64,000 nucleotides of DNA from Paenibacillus sp. Root52 (GCF_001426865.1 NZ_LMFO01000002.1:63470-127469), one strand, 5' to 3'; shown: positions 45,180-55,151, numbered from the stretch's first letter. The notes: generated by a model not told the origin, from the sequence alone. Translations and numbers: made by a program.

Positions 45180-45266
45180 TTGAAGCAAGTTCAGCATCAA
45201 GTGACGTACCACCCAATTCTCAACAAAGTGTTATATAGTGCAGTTGTGCATGTTTCAATGGATTAA
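45180..45266 (+). pseudogene. Duplicated DUF2536 3' end, 28-codon ORF
   Basis: A TTG at 45180 reads 28 codons almost identical to the last 29 of the DUF2536 gene at 43454 (K-Q-V-Q-H-Q-V-T-Y-H-P-I-L-N-K, then Y-S-A-V-V-H). AAAAGGAG lies eight bases before the TTG, so a small peptide could be made. Otherwise it is a truncated copy left by duplication. Confidence 0.6.
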
Positions 45267-45330
45267 TGGGACAGAAAGTCTTGCTAACAGACAAAAACCC
45301 GGATCAGGCTTCCATGCCAGTCCGGGTTTC
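45181..45330 (+). repeat. Direct repeat copy B with terminator
   Basis: Second copy of the DUF2536 gene 3' end. A terminator with AAACCCGGA/TCCGGGTTT arms (45295-45329) follows, as in copy A, although the loop differs. Confidence 0.75.
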
Positions 45331-45373
45331 TACATAAATGCATAGGACTAAACCTCAAACGATTTACCACAGC

Positions 45374-47239
45374 TTAATAAACGTTAACCCTGTCCCCCAA
45401 GATCGTCTTGTTCTGAACTGGATTACCCGCGATGTATACCTTTCTTAAAGAGGTAAGCGTACTTAGCGGGTTGAGATTGGATATCGCATTATTCTCTACG
45501 TGCAGAATCTCCAGTTGTTTCCAACGTTTTACGAAATCAAGCGTTTGGATGGAACTGTCCTGTAGAGTAAAGGAACGTATTCCTGTTAAACCTGTCAGGT
45601 AGGGCGTTATCCGTTCCAAATCCTCAACATGATTGTTATCGAGTGAGAAATACGAGTTATTCAGATTCAATTGTTCCAGTACGCCGTTATCATAAGGAGC
45701 TTCTCCCTCCAGCTGGAACGTACACTCCAAGCATTCAAGTGATGTAAGATTCGATAGTTGAAAAAGTTCCCGAGTTTCCCCGTAAAAGGATGTCTCGCTA
45801 GCGTTCAATATGCGCAGCTTCGGCAGCCGATTCAACGCCTTCACCTGAGTAAAGCTGCCTGATTCCAGCAATGAAATCTCCGACAGCTGCGGAAACCGTA
45901 TTAAATCGCCGCCACTGATCCCGTTGCTGTTCAGATTAACGGTTAAGTTACGAACAGCTGGCGCATGAAGGAGCGGTACGAAGGAGGAAGGCAGCACCAA
46001 TTCCGTTACACGGGGGAGATTGAGCTCTGGCGCCGTGCTGTAGTAACCAGATACCACAAGCGAAGACAACGAACTCAGGCTGTTGATTACTTGCAGCGTC
46101 TCTTGTGCTCCTGCATCCGCAAGCTTCAGCCTGGTGAGTGACGCTTTGTTCCGCAATGGCTCTAGACTGACAAGGCTGACCTGATTTACATCGAGGGTAT
46201 GTAGCTTAGGCATGCTGGTTACAAAGTCGAGCGTCCTCAAATTCCGCACGTTGTCAAACGTTAACTCTTCCATTTGGCTGAGTGCATACAGACTGCTGAA
46301 GTCAGTCGCTTCACTGGTGCCGATACTTAATGATTCCAGAGAAGGAAGCGTGGACAACCAGCCCAGATCGTCTATAGTTGTAATCGCAAGTGAACGGAGT
46401 GGTAGCTGCTGCAGTATTTGAAAATCGGTAACCGATTCATCAACGTATGTAATGCTTAAATTCTGTAGATTAGAAAATTCAAGTAATTGCGCCATCTCTT
46501 CATTGCTGCGTATCTGAGTCGTTAATTGCTGAATGCGGCTCTTATCGCCGAAATAAGAGGCGAACACATGGAACGATTCATTGAAGCCAGACGAATAACT
46601 TTTCAAATTCTTCATATGACTGAAGCTCATGTCTCTCGTCTGGGTTATTTCATACTCCCCATTTAAGTCCAGCCCCGTCAGACCCGAAAACGCTTCGAAG
46701 TCCTTCTGCTCCATTCGCTGGGTATTCAGCACTTTATCTGTCACGACATATTCTTTCCATTCTGGCTGCTCGTTTGTGAAGGGATCGTCGAAGCTGTACC
46801 TGAACCGCCATCGGTCATCCGCTTTATCCACGGATAAAAAACGGATGCTGCCAAGTTCCTCTAACGACGGCATAGCCTCCGTTTTATCAAAGATGTCTCT
46901 CAAGAAGAGCTGCAGCACCTCGCTTTCCGGCTCTGTTCGTACAACATGAGATTGGCTTACCCCTCCTCCACTTCCCTGATTGGCGAAAATCCATATAAAA
47001 TAGACGGAAAGAGCAAGAACCAGCAAACCCGCTAGCAAGCCGTTCCGTTTTGGTTTTGACCTGGCAGGTCTGGTTGGAACAGCTGTCCCGTGATAATGGT
47101 GGACGGATTGATCTACATGGTATACGTTATTTTCCTGGAGCAGCAGTTCCGTCTCACAGAACGGACATTTGAACAACCTTTCCCCTTTAGGCTCTATCTT
47201 ACCATTGCAATTCGGACATTTCAGTTGAATAAATGCCAC
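45374..47239 (-). CDS. Zinc-ribbon membrane protein with leucine-rich repeats
   Basis: A 621-residue protein with an N-terminal zinc ribbon (C-P-N-C near 8-11, C-P-F-C near 25-28), a His-rich spacer, one membrane span (about 68-87) and a large extracytoplasmic part with some 12 irregular leucine-rich repeats of the L-x-x-L-x-I type (about 200-610). The topology, ribbon inside and repeats outside, suggests a sensor or wall-interacting protein. The ligand is unknown. Start ATG follows a GGAGGTG ribosome binding site. Confidence 0.75.
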   Translation of the reverse strand: MAFIQLKCPNCNGKIEPKGERLFKCPFCETELLLQENNVYHVDQSVHHYHGTAVPTRPARSKPKRNGLLAGLLVLALSVYFIWIFANQGSGGGVSQSHVVRTEPESEVLQLFLRDIFDKTEAMPSLEELGSIRFLSVDKADDRWRFRYSFDDPFTNEQPEWKEYVVTDKVLNTQRMEQKDFEAFSGLTGLDLNGEYEITQTRDMSFSHMKNLKSYSSGFNESFHVFASYFGDKSRIQQLTTQIRSNEEMAQLLEFSNLQNLSITYVDESVTDFQILQQLPLRSLAITTIDDLGWLSTLPSLESLSIGTSEATDFSSLYALSQMEELTFDNVRNLRTLDFVTSMPKLHTLDVNQVSLVSLEPLRNKASLTRLKLADAGAQETLQVINSLSSLSSLVVSGYYSTAPELNLPRVTELVLPSSFVPLLHAPAVRNLTVNLNSNGISGGDLIRFPQLSEISLLESGSFTQVKALNRLPKLRILNASETSFYGETRELFQLSNLTSLECLECTFQLEGEAPYDNGVLEQLNLNNSYFSLDNNHVEDLERITPYLTGLTGIRSFTLQDSSIQTLDFVKRWKQLEILHVENNAISNLNPLSTLTSLRKVYIAGNPVQNKTILGDRVNVY

Positions 47240-47456
47240 GGGACACCTCCTGCATTTGTAAAATTAAAGTTCTTCTCTTATACGCAGTAATCCAAAGTAA
47301 GTAACAAGCGCTTTAGAGCGAAATTGTCCGTTTAGACACCTTAGAACAGTCTAGGAGTCATCACCACTAACGGGAATCAACTAAATTATAACACAGCCAG
47401 ACTTAATCTAGATTCGACTCATATTTGATGTTATGTCCCTTATCTTGTAATGCAAA

Positions 47457-47500
47457 AAAGAGCTGTCCAAGCCATGTCTACGGCTTTGGGACAGCTCTTT
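47457..47500. terminator. Strong isolated hairpin
   Basis: AAAGAGCTGTCC-AAGCC pairs with GGCTTTGGGACAGCTCTTT. T or A runs flank it. No gene ends close by: it lies upstream of the leucine-rich-repeat gene, in a 510-base gap (47240-47749). It may be left from a lost gene. Confidence 0.65.
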
Positions 47501-47586
47501 CTTCTGCTACTTTGCCTTTAAAAATCTACTTTAATCTAGTTTATGCTTCATTACAACGATTTGACCTGAAGCTTCTTCTCTGAAAA

Positions 47587-47610
47587 TCAATAGAAACGAA
47601 AATTAGGCAT
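47587..47610 (-). other. Seven-codon ORF with strong ribosome binding site
   Basis: AAAGGAGGAGACC leads straight to ATG and the peptide M-P-N-F-R-F-Y, then a stop. Reading in a different frame beyond the stop gives F-R-E-E-A-S-G-Q-I-V-V-M-K-H-K-L-D. Either a leader peptide or a frameshifted small gene. Confidence 0.35.
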
Positions 47611-47646
47611 GGTCTCCTCCTTTCGTAGAAAACGCCCTAAATATAA

Positions 47647-47690
47647 AAAAATAGCGACGTAGGGATTCAACTCCCTTACGCCGCTATTTT
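47647..47690 (-). terminator. Terminator of the two-component operon
   Basis: A 19-base stem with two mismatches: AAAATAGCG...GGGA (47647-47665) against TCCC...CGCTATTTT (47672-47690), followed on the minus strand by a T run. About 60 bases past the stop at 47750. Confidence 0.8.
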
Positions 47691-47749
47691 CAATGAAATC
47701 TGTCTTTCCTACCTATCTTTACGAATCTTTACTTGTAATTTCATGCTTG

Positions 47750-48439
47750 TTACGAACTATTAGCAACCAGCATGTATCCGCTCCCCCGAACCGTAATGAT
47801 CCGCTCAGGCTCGGCTGGGTCATTCTCGATTTTTTTGCGTAAATTACTAATGTGTACTGCGACTGTTCTTGTATCCTCCAGACTTTCCATGCCCCAGATG
47901 ATTTGAAACAATGTATCGACACTGATGACACGATTCACGTTTTGTGCCATGTAGGATAGCAGACTGAATTCCTTTTTGGACAAAAAGACCGCTTCCCCGC
48001 CTATGTTGACAGACTGTGTATAGAAATCCAGGGTCAGACCGGGCAATTCTAGCAGTTGCTCCCTTCTGCCTGACGACACTCTACGAAGGTGCGCCTTGAT
48101 CTTGGCCATGAGCACACCTGGACTGAACGGCTTGGTCACATAATCGTCGCCACCATAAGTTAATGCGTTAATCTTCACTTCGTCTTCCTCCTGGCTGCTC
48201 AGGAAAACAATCGGCGCACTGGTAAAATTACGCGCATTCCTGCACCAATCAATACCGTTCTCATTAGCCAGCAATATATCCAGCACAATCAAATCCGGCT
48301 CAAACGTTGTAAGCAGCTTCATCGCTTCCGTCCCGCTATGACTGAAGGTGGAGATAAACCCCTCCCTGTCGCAATATACCTGAACAATCTCGCATATATG
48401 GGGATCATCATCGACGATCATTATTTTGTAAGTATCCAT
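47750..48439 (-). CDS. OmpR-family response regulator
   Basis: A 229-residue regulator with receiver (D in L-I-V-L-D-I-L-L) and winged-helix domain (K-E-F-S-L-L-S-Y-M and R-G-S-G-Y-M-L). ATG 48439 follows AAGGGG by eight bases and lies four bases after the stop of the kinase gene, with which it forms an operon. Confidence 0.9.
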   Translation of the reverse strand: MDTYKIMIVDDDPHICEIVQVYCDREGFISTFSHSGTEAMKLLTTFEPDLIVLDILLANENGIDWCRNARNFTSAPIVFLSSQEEDEVKINALTYGGDDYVTKPFSPGVLMAKIKAHLRRVSSGRREQLLELPGLTLDFYTQSVNIGGEAVFLSKKEFSLLSYMAQNVNRVISVDTLFQIIWGMESLEDTRTVAVHISNLRKKIENDPAEPERIITVRGSGYMLVANSS

Positions 48440-48443
48440 CCTA

Positions 48444-50594
48444 TCATCCCCTTCCTGCCCTCTCAATACAAGGAAGCGTTACATAGAATGTCGCTCCCAA
48501 CTTACCGTCACTCTCCGCTCGAACTGTTCCGCCCTGTGCAAGTATGATTTCTCTGCAAATGGCTAGCCCCAGTCCACTACCCTCATTGCCCTTATCCAGC
48601 CCCGGTTGATCGTATCTGTAGTTACGTTCGAAAATTTGCTCCAGCTGATCCGGAGGAATACCTATTCCAGAATCCTGTATGCTAATGATCGCCTGCCCAG
48701 TCTGATTCACCTCGTTCACAGCTAGGGCAATACGCACCTGCCCTCCTCTGGAGGTGAACTTCATGGCGTTCGACACTAGGTTAAATAAGGCCTGATCTAC
48801 TCTTTTTGCATCCATCTCGACAATAGGCAAGTTAGGTTGTTGATCTTCCACATCTCCGATATCTATTATAAAATCTAACCCTGCATCACGCACTACCAGC
48901 TCATACTGTTCATAGAAATGACGCAAGAAGGAAATGATCTGAACCGGCTCCATTCGGTACGAGACTTGTCCAGTCTCCAAATGTGATAAAAAGGATAACT
49001 CCTCAATCATACGATTAATCCTGATCGTGTTCTCCCGGATATACTTCAGATACTGTTCATCACGCTCCGGCTTAACCCTATCCTGCACAGCTTCTACGTA
49101 CCCAAGCATGCTGGACAGCGGCATACGCAGATCATGCGTAATATAGGCGAGTAGCTTCTTCCTTCCTTGCTCGGAGTGAAGTAACCGGTCATACGAAGTA
49201 CGGAGATCATCATGAACTGTAGATAAGGCCTGCGTGCGCTCCTGCACAGTTCGTTCTAGATTCATGTTCATTTCAACTAGCTTGTCGTTCGCGCTTTGCA
49301 ACTCACGTGCGATTCTTTCCTCATTCGTTGCTGTCTTTGTAAATCTCGAAGAAAGCAAAATCATCTGAGCGAACGTAAATATTAATAGGCCAAGTGGGGA
49401 TGTATTTCCGATCACTGACCATCCGTTGTAATATAGAAAATCGTTCACAACCGTGAACAAAGTAACCATCGATACCAGGAGGAAGAGCAATGCGCCCTCC
49501 ATACGTCGCATAGCTGCTTGAACCAGCCCGACCATCAGGTAAACCATATGTAGAACAACCATTACACCGATTGCCAGCAATAACTTCGTATAAATAAGTG
49601 CAGGGGTTACCACAACAAGGATACAGAATGCGCCAGTTGTAACCCGAGTGCTCAGACGAAACCATCGCGACACATAATACGGAAAAATACAATCAAAATA
49701 CATGGTGATGATATAACCGCTAACACAAAGAATCAGATACTCCATCTTGAACTGCAATTCCCAAGGAAAATGAGGAAACCATTGTGTAATCATGATCTCT
49801 CCGCCTAGCAAAGAGCGAATACCGAACAACACAGTGAACAGACCGAAATACAACGGAGCCTTGTCCTTGCGTCGCAACATAAACAACAGCAGATTATATA
49901 TGCCAATCACCAGCAGGCTTGCCGTGATGAACATGTCTGCGGCGATTTTTAAATTTGTCCTAACCGTTAACACGTTACTGCCACCTAGTTCTATGTACTT
50001 GGTGATACCGCCACGCTTATGATTGAAGTTAGCTACTTGCATAACCAGCTCTACCATATCGTTTTCAGGTTGAAAAAATAACAGCTTCGTTTCCAGATGC
50101 GGGATCATGCTACCCTTATCCCGACCTACCTCACCAACTTCTGCCAACAGTTCACCGTTTACCCATAATTTGTACGCATGGAAAATGCTAGGCAGCCGCA
50201 GAGCAAGCCGCTCATTCCGATCCTGCTCACTCAGTTGGATGATCAGTCGAAAGGTTGCATAACCTGTACCGCTCAGCCGCTCACCCTCTAATGGGTAGCC
50301 TAGCCAGGAACTCGGGATACTGATCCAGTGATCCTGATTCCCATCCTTTTCTGAACGAACTCGGATGTCCTCAGGCGACAGCAACTCTTTCCAGTAGAAC
50401 GTCCACTCCCCTGTTAACTTTTGTGGATTCGTACTGACCTGAACCTGCGTTAAATCCAGAACACCTTCTTCACTTTGGAACTTAGGAGAGTCCGGCACAG
50501 AGAGAACAAAGTAACCTACGACGGAGCCAACAACAATAGCCGCAACGATATAAAGCCAGATCGTACGAGAACCCATTCTAAAACTCTCTCTCAT
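48444..50594 (-). CDS. 7TMR-DISM sensor histidine kinase
   Basis: A 716-residue kinase: N-terminal span (about 11-31), extracellular DISM domain (about 40-200), seven spans (about 215-415), coiled coil (about 420-475), HisKA with T-H-D-L-R-M-P and HATPase (N-L-V-S-N-A-M-K-F, G-S-G-L-G-L-A-I). Phosphorylates the OmpR-type regulator encoded next. DISM domains are thought to sense sugars or lipids outside. The ATG at 50594 has a moderate GGGGTTGAG upstream; another ATG six codons in is possible. Confidence 0.85.
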   Translation of the reverse strand: MRESFRMGSRTIWLYIVAAIVVGSVVGYFVLSVPDSPKFQSEEGVLDLTQVQVSTNPQKLTGEWTFYWKELLSPEDIRVRSEKDGNQDHWISIPSSWLGYPLEGERLSGTGYATFRLIIQLSEQDRNERLALRLPSIFHAYKLWVNGELLAEVGEVGRDKGSMIPHLETKLLFFQPENDMVELVMQVANFNHKRGGITKYIELGGSNVLTVRTNLKIAADMFITASLLVIGIYNLLLFMLRRKDKAPLYFGLFTVLFGIRSLLGGEIMITQWFPHFPWELQFKMEYLILCVSGYIITMYFDCIFPYYVSRWFRLSTRVTTGAFCILVVVTPALIYTKLLLAIGVMVVLHMVYLMVGLVQAAMRRMEGALLFLLVSMVTLFTVVNDFLYYNGWSVIGNTSPLGLLIFTFAQMILLSSRFTKTATNEERIARELQSANDKLVEMNMNLERTVQERTQALSTVHDDLRTSYDRLLHSEQGRKKLLAYITHDLRMPLSSMLGYVEAVQDRVKPERDEQYLKYIRENTIRINRMIEELSFLSHLETGQVSYRMEPVQIISFLRHFYEQYELVVRDAGLDFIIDIGDVEDQQPNLPIVEMDAKRVDQALFNLVSNAMKFTSRGGQVRIALAVNEVNQTGQAIISIQDSGIGIPPDQLEQIFERNYRYDQPGLDKGNEGSGLGLAICREIILAQGGTVRAESDGKLGATFYVTLPCIERAGRG

Positions 50595-50732
50595 TATGTA
50601 CTCAACCCCAATCTACAAGAGCGCAATAAGTAAGTTGATCCTCCAAATAATATCATCAATACCGCAGAATGTACCCTGCAAATTTCTAGGAGGGGTTAAG
50701 AATATACGCCGCTTCGTGACAGATGCTCACGG

Positions 50733-50764
50733 CAAAAACCACGCCAACAATTGTTAGCGTGGTT
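50733..50764 (-). terminator. Terminator of the xylanase gene
   Basis: AACCACGCcAAC/GTTaGCGTGGTT stem; minus-strand continuation TTTTTGCC. Lies just past the stop at 50786. Confidence 0.75.
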
Positions 50765-50785
50765 CATAATCCTAATACGAATTTC

Positions 50786-53700
50786 TTATTTGTTATAGAG
50801 CCTGTAAAGGAATACCGCAGCTTCTGCTTTGGTTGTGTTTCCTCGCGGGTTGACTTTGTTATTGCTGCCTTCGATCAACCCTTCATTAATTAGGTTAGCT
50901 ACACTATCCACCGCATAGGGAGCAATTTGGGACTTATCGGAGAATTTCTCCAGATTTGCAGCTGTCCCTTGATTATTCAGCTTTTTCTCAAGTTTCAAGG
51001 CTCTTTCAGTCAAAACCATCATGTCCTGCCTTGAGATCTTGTTATCGCCACCAAATCTATCATTGTCTAGGCCATTCACAATACCAAGGGCTTTGGCGAT
51101 TGCAATTTCATTATAGTAGTAAGCATTCTCCTGTACATCACTGAAATTGCCATTTACCTTTGCGGTCAATCCCAGTGCCCTAACAAGAGAATACAAGAAA
51201 TCTGCTCTTGTTATATCGGTTGACGGATTGAATACATTCCCTTCTGTCTTGAGAATCTCCTTGGAAGCAAGTACTTCGACTGCATTTCTTGCCCATGTAG
51301 TTTTTCCGAGGTCTGTGAATGTCTTGGATACGTAAGCCACCGCGTAACTGTTGAAATGAGTTGTTGTGAAGGTTACCCTATCCGTCTTCGGATCATAACG
51401 TCCGCTCGGTAATGTAACCACATCACCACTTCCGTCGATGTCCCATACAACAATCTGTTCGTGATTTTTCTGTTCGTCCGCAGTTGGCTTGTAAGGTAAG
51501 GATATCGTTACAGGCGCACTGGGATTATTCCAGACTGTTTCTTTGCCGTCAACCGTAAGCGTAAGCTGTATAAAAGGCCTATCCCCTAGAGCCTCCTTCA
51601 CTTCTGCTGGGAGCTTCGACTTGTCGCTTTTCGCAATTTTCAGAGTCACTTCCTTGCTACTTTCAGCTATGCCGGTCAACATGTTACCGGTTATTACAAC
51701 TTCACCTAATTCAGTGGAAAGCGTGAGCTTATCATCCTTTGTTCCACTTGTCAGTGCTACTGCAGGCAAACTCACCTCGTATGCATTCACGCCTTGCGCC
51801 ACAGGTATATCTATAGTGGCATTTTGCGTTAACAGTTCCTTTGCCTTGGCCAGATCCAGTGTCAGAACAGATGTGGTTCCATTCTTCACCGTTGTCTGCG
51901 GGGTCACTGTCTCATTCTGAACAACTGGTGGTGCTGGTGCCGGCGTTGAAGGTGTATATGGATTCGATGGAATTGATGGATTAGACGGGATAGATGGGAT
52001 AGACGGAGTCTCCGTCTTGCCATTTTTCACTTTTATCGTATACGTATTTACCGTACCATTGGCAGCTGTTACCTCTACATTGATGTTCGTTACTGTACCA
52101 GGTGTCAGCGATATGGCTTCGGAAGCTGCACCGCTAGCAACAACTGTACCGTTCACTTTAACGGTTGCCCTGTTGTCCGCTGCTGTCGCAATTACGTTAA
52201 TGTTATTAGCATCCTGCAAGGAAACAGCGTATTGGGTCGTTGCTGCATCAAAAGTCGGTTGCAGTGTTCCACTACTCAGTGTCAAGCCGCTGAGGTTGAG
52301 GTTCACACTCACATTATCCCGGGGTGTATAGATTCCGAGATCACCAAGATCGATTTCATTGCTCTGGATTTTCTCATATTCACCTTCATAGAATTCATCC
52401 AGATATGAATGTCCAAGAATGAATCTGTCTGGATTCGCGGCTCCATAGTAGCCGGCATTGGCATTGCTCTGACTGTCAAACAGCACATAGCTTCCCTGCC
52501 ATCCTGAGCCAGCTACGCCCCAGCTGATAATATGATCGATGTATGGAGAGAACTTGTCGAACATTTTGTACAGCAGCGCGTACTCATAACCCAGAGCATC
52601 CGATTGTCTGACATTAAGCGTTGCTGGAGCAACGGCACCACCACCTGGGGTAGTCGTTGGCATCTTAAGGTCAAGTTCTGAATAAGCGATACCGGACAGA
52701 AGACCCTGGTCAACGAGAGAAGCATAGAGGGCTACGGCATATTGGTTATCGCTTGCAAGTGTCCTCCCAATCGAATCATGTCCTTGAATACCGATATCTT
52801 CGATAAGGGGCCTTCCGTCATATAGTGGATCAGAGAGCCATGCGGTGTTCAGCGCACGAACCATGTTGTATACCGTTCTCGCCTTGGTACGATTAGAAAT
52901 GTCGTAATCGTTGTAAGTCAGCTTTGGTGGATCGTTAACGATATAAGCGTCAATGCTACCAGCATTGTCGTTGCCATCAAGCTTCATGTACTCGGGAAGG
53001 TCAGCGTAATTGGCTTTGTAAGCCTCAGCCATCTGGGTATTGGGTGCCGCGATGTGCGCGTATTTGAACAGCAAGTAAATGTAATGCTCAGAGATATCGC
53101 CGCCAATCACATCATCCGACATTGCAGCAAGCCAGTTGGTGTTTTTGAGTGTCTGTCTCCAGCTGTTCGGGTCCTCAGGAATCGTCTCACTGTGACGGCT
53201 TTCGTGAACCTCTTCATTGAGTACATCCCATGAATGAAACGGAATTACTCCTCGGGATATGCTTGAGCCATACTTCGTATCTGTAGTCAGGAAGTGCCGC
53301 ATTACATACATGGTGTGGTTAAACTGCACTCTTCTGGCCATTTCTTTGTCTACTTTAACCATGGTTGTAACACCGTTACCCAATCCGTAGTAATCAGTTG
53401 TGCCATTGTATCCCAATGTAATGGTCGCAGGAATCATTTGTCTCATCCATGCAGGAGCTTGGTTATACCATGCCAGAACGTGGCCGTGGGACTTGTACTG
53501 TCCGGGAGTTCCGGAATCCCTAATCGCTTGATATGAGCTAGTCGGAAAACTGTATTCTCCTATACCAGGAGTGGTGCTTGCGCCGATCAGAGCCTCGTCA
53601 GTAACACTTTTCAACCAGCTTGGACCGCGGGGATGCGTAGCATCGGCTTTGAGATTATTGCCATCGACAAAGATTTCATAATGATTGGCTCTCGTTCCGG

Positions 53701-54784
53701 TTACTGCTCCGGTTCCAATCGTACCGACCATGAACTTGCCATTGTCTCTATTGTAAATATCCTTTAAAGGCGTTACGGCACTCTGGTTTTCCTTGTTGAC
53801 TACGCTCGGAAGTGGAACACCGTTAGGATCAGGTTCGGTTATTTTGATATTGCCGACAAGAAGCATACTGGTTTCTGCAGGACGTCCGTTCTCGCCGTGG
53901 AGTTCAAGAATGAAGTTAGAGGACATACCTGTGGTAGCAGTAATACTGTGATGCTTCAACAACCAGGTTTCGCCGTTGTAGCTACCAGTCCAGTCGGGGT
54001 TAAGGTTGTTATAATCGTAATCTCTGAGGTATGCATCGATGTCCGTGCCAGCATTTCTGATTCTCCACCTCATAAATTTGCCTTGAGCGCTCTTGGGATA
54101 GTACACATCAAAATCAATCGTTGCACCTTCAGGAACATTTACACTCGGAGACAAGGGTGATTGAATGGACATTCCGCCGAAGTTGCCTGTCCCATCGTGG
54201 ACGTAATTGATCTGAAGAACATCAGCTTTACCTTGGGAATCTGCAAAAGGATATGGAATCATTTCAAATGTACCACCAGCAAAGTCAGCAGGAACACGGT
54301 TATCGAGTGGTGGATTTTTGGCAGACCAATCATTGGTGGGCTCTGTAATTTTTACAGGTAGCTTCCCCGTACCTGGATCAAGACGAAAATAGGGATCTGA
54401 GCCGTCCGATTTGATCGTTTCAGTGAAATTCACTATGGCTTCTTGAAGGCTAGCTATAGCTTCGTCTGTGGGAGTGAGCGCATCACGCGCATACTCAAGC
54501 GCATGATCAAGATCTTGAAGTTCATTGGCATTAACCCAGGGAAAAGCTTGATTCACATCAGAGCCATCGCCAGACTGACTAACTTGGAGTGGGAATTCCT
54601 GGTTTCCGGCTTTGAGAGCCTCAGCTTGAGCAATGAGATCGTTCAGTTCAACAGTCATATTAATATCAACGGTCAGTTCGTCTTCAGCCGCAGCAGCTGG
54701 GATAGGAGTAAATGTAAATATGGAGAGCAACATGATGACTACGAGCATGCGGGAAACGTTTTTTAAACATTTTTCATGGTTCAT
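50786..54784 (-). CDS. GH10 endo-xylanase with SLH anchor
   Basis: A 1,332-residue exported enzyme that cuts beta-1,4-xylan at the cell surface. Signal peptide to about 33; a helical region (40-125); a carbohydrate-binding-like beta domain (about 165-318); the GH10 barrel (about 340-815) with H-G-H-V-L-A-W at 433-439, acid/base Glu524 in W-D-V-L-N-E-E and nucleophile Glu703 in Y-S-E-L-D; a cadherin-like beta-sandwich (828-918); a Pro/Ser linker; a beta domain shared in type with the other SLH protein; and three SLH domains (last about 180 residues). The barrel has insertions compared with small GH10 enzymes. AAGGAG sets ATG 54784. The AraC gene upstream is the likely activator. Confidence 0.9.
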   Translation of the reverse strand: MNHEKCLKNVSRMLVVIMLLSIFTFTPIPAAAAEDELTVDINMTVELNDLIAQAEALKAGNQEFPLQVSQSGDGSDVNQAFPWVNANELQDLDHALEYARDALTPTDEAIASLQEAIVNFTETIKSDGSDPYFRLDPGTGKLPVKITEPTNDWSAKNPPLDNRVPADFAGGTFEMIPYPFADSQGKADVLQINYVHDGTGNFGGMSIQSPLSPSVNVPEGATIDFDVYYPKSAQGKFMRWRIRNAGTDIDAYLRDYDYNNLNPDWTGSYNGETWLLKHHSITATTGMSSNFILELHGENGRPAETSMLLVGNIKITEPDPNGVPLPSVVNKENQSAVTPLKDIYNRDNGKFMVGTIGTGAVTGTRANHYEIFVDGNNLKADATHPRGPSWLKSVTDEALIGASTTPGIGEYSFPTSSYQAIRDSGTPGQYKSHGHVLAWYNQAPAWMRQMIPATITLGYNGTTDYYGLGNGVTTMVKVDKEMARRVQFNHTMYVMRHFLTTDTKYGSSISRGVIPFHSWDVLNEEVHESRHSETIPEDPNSWRQTLKNTNWLAAMSDDVIGGDISEHYIYLLFKYAHIAAPNTQMAEAYKANYADLPEYMKLDGNDNAGSIDAYIVNDPPKLTYNDYDISNRTKARTVYNMVRALNTAWLSDPLYDGRPLIEDIGIQGHDSIGRTLASDNQYAVALYASLVDQGLLSGIAYSELDLKMPTTTPGGGAVAPATLNVRQSDALGYEYALLYKMFDKFSPYIDHIISWGVAGSGWQGSYVLFDSQSNANAGYYGAANPDRFILGHSYLDEFYEGEYEKIQSNEIDLGDLGIYTPRDNVSVNLNLSGLTLSSGTLQPTFDAATTQYAVSLQDANNINVIATAADNRATVKVNGTVVASGAASEAISLTPGTVTNINVEVTAANGTVNTYTIKVKNGKTETPSIPSIPSNPSIPSNPYTPSTPAPAPPVVQNETVTPQTTVKNGTTSVLTLDLAKAKELLTQNATIDIPVAQGVNAYEVSLPAVALTSGTKDDKLTLSTELGEVVITGNMLTGIAESSKEVTLKIAKSDKSKLPAEVKEALGDRPFIQLTLTVDGKETVWNNPSAPVTISLPYKPTADEQKNHEQIVVWDIDGSGDVVTLPSGRYDPKTDRVTFTTTHFNSYAVAYVSKTFTDLGKTTWARNAVEVLASKEILKTEGNVFNPSTDITRADFLYSLVRALGLTAKVNGNFSDVQENAYYYNEIAIAKALGIVNGLDNDRFGGDNKISRQDMMVLTERALKLEKKLNNQGTAANLEKFSDKSQIAPYAVDSVANLINEGLIEGSNNKVNPRGNTTKAEAAVFLYRLYNK

Positions 54785-54865
54785 CTTCGTTTTCTCCTTT
54801 TCTCAAGGCAATTTCTAAACTCGTCATAGAGCTGCCCAATAGAATAATATTGAGAGGTTGAGTGT

Positions 54866-55066
54866 TTGATATCTTATCTTTCTATATTTTCCTTTGATTA
54901 CGTCATACATGGCTTAACGAACAATACAACACCTCCCTCTGATATTGAACGAAAACAATTTGAAAGCGCATTCACAAAAGTGAATGACTACAAGGTCTCA
55001 ACTGTCTACAACCTTACGATTGACGAGCAGTTGAATGAAGCTCAGCAATCCGTCACCGACATGTAA
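54866..55066 (+). other. Possible coding relic between xylanase and AraC genes
   Basis: A plus-strand frame in the divergent gap whose second half (P-S-D-I-E-R-K-Q-F-E-S-A-F-T-K-V, then Y-N-L-T-I-D-E-Q-L-N-E-A-Q-Q-S-V) looks protein-like. There is no ribosome binding site or known family; it may be the end of a lost gene or chance. Confidence 0.25.
54960..54975. promoter_or_regulatory. Candidate CcpA (cre) site
   Basis: TTGAAAGCGCATTCAC fits the cre consensus at 15 of 16 positions. It lies about 175 bases upstream of the xylanase start, where carbon repression would make sense, but it also falls in a coding-like stretch. Confidence 0.4.
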
Positions 55067-55151
55067 ACTCTCTCTCTGCCACTCTGAGTTGATGATTGAT
55101 AATATGATATACACTCCTTATAATTAACTCCATGGATGAAGTCTAGATGCT

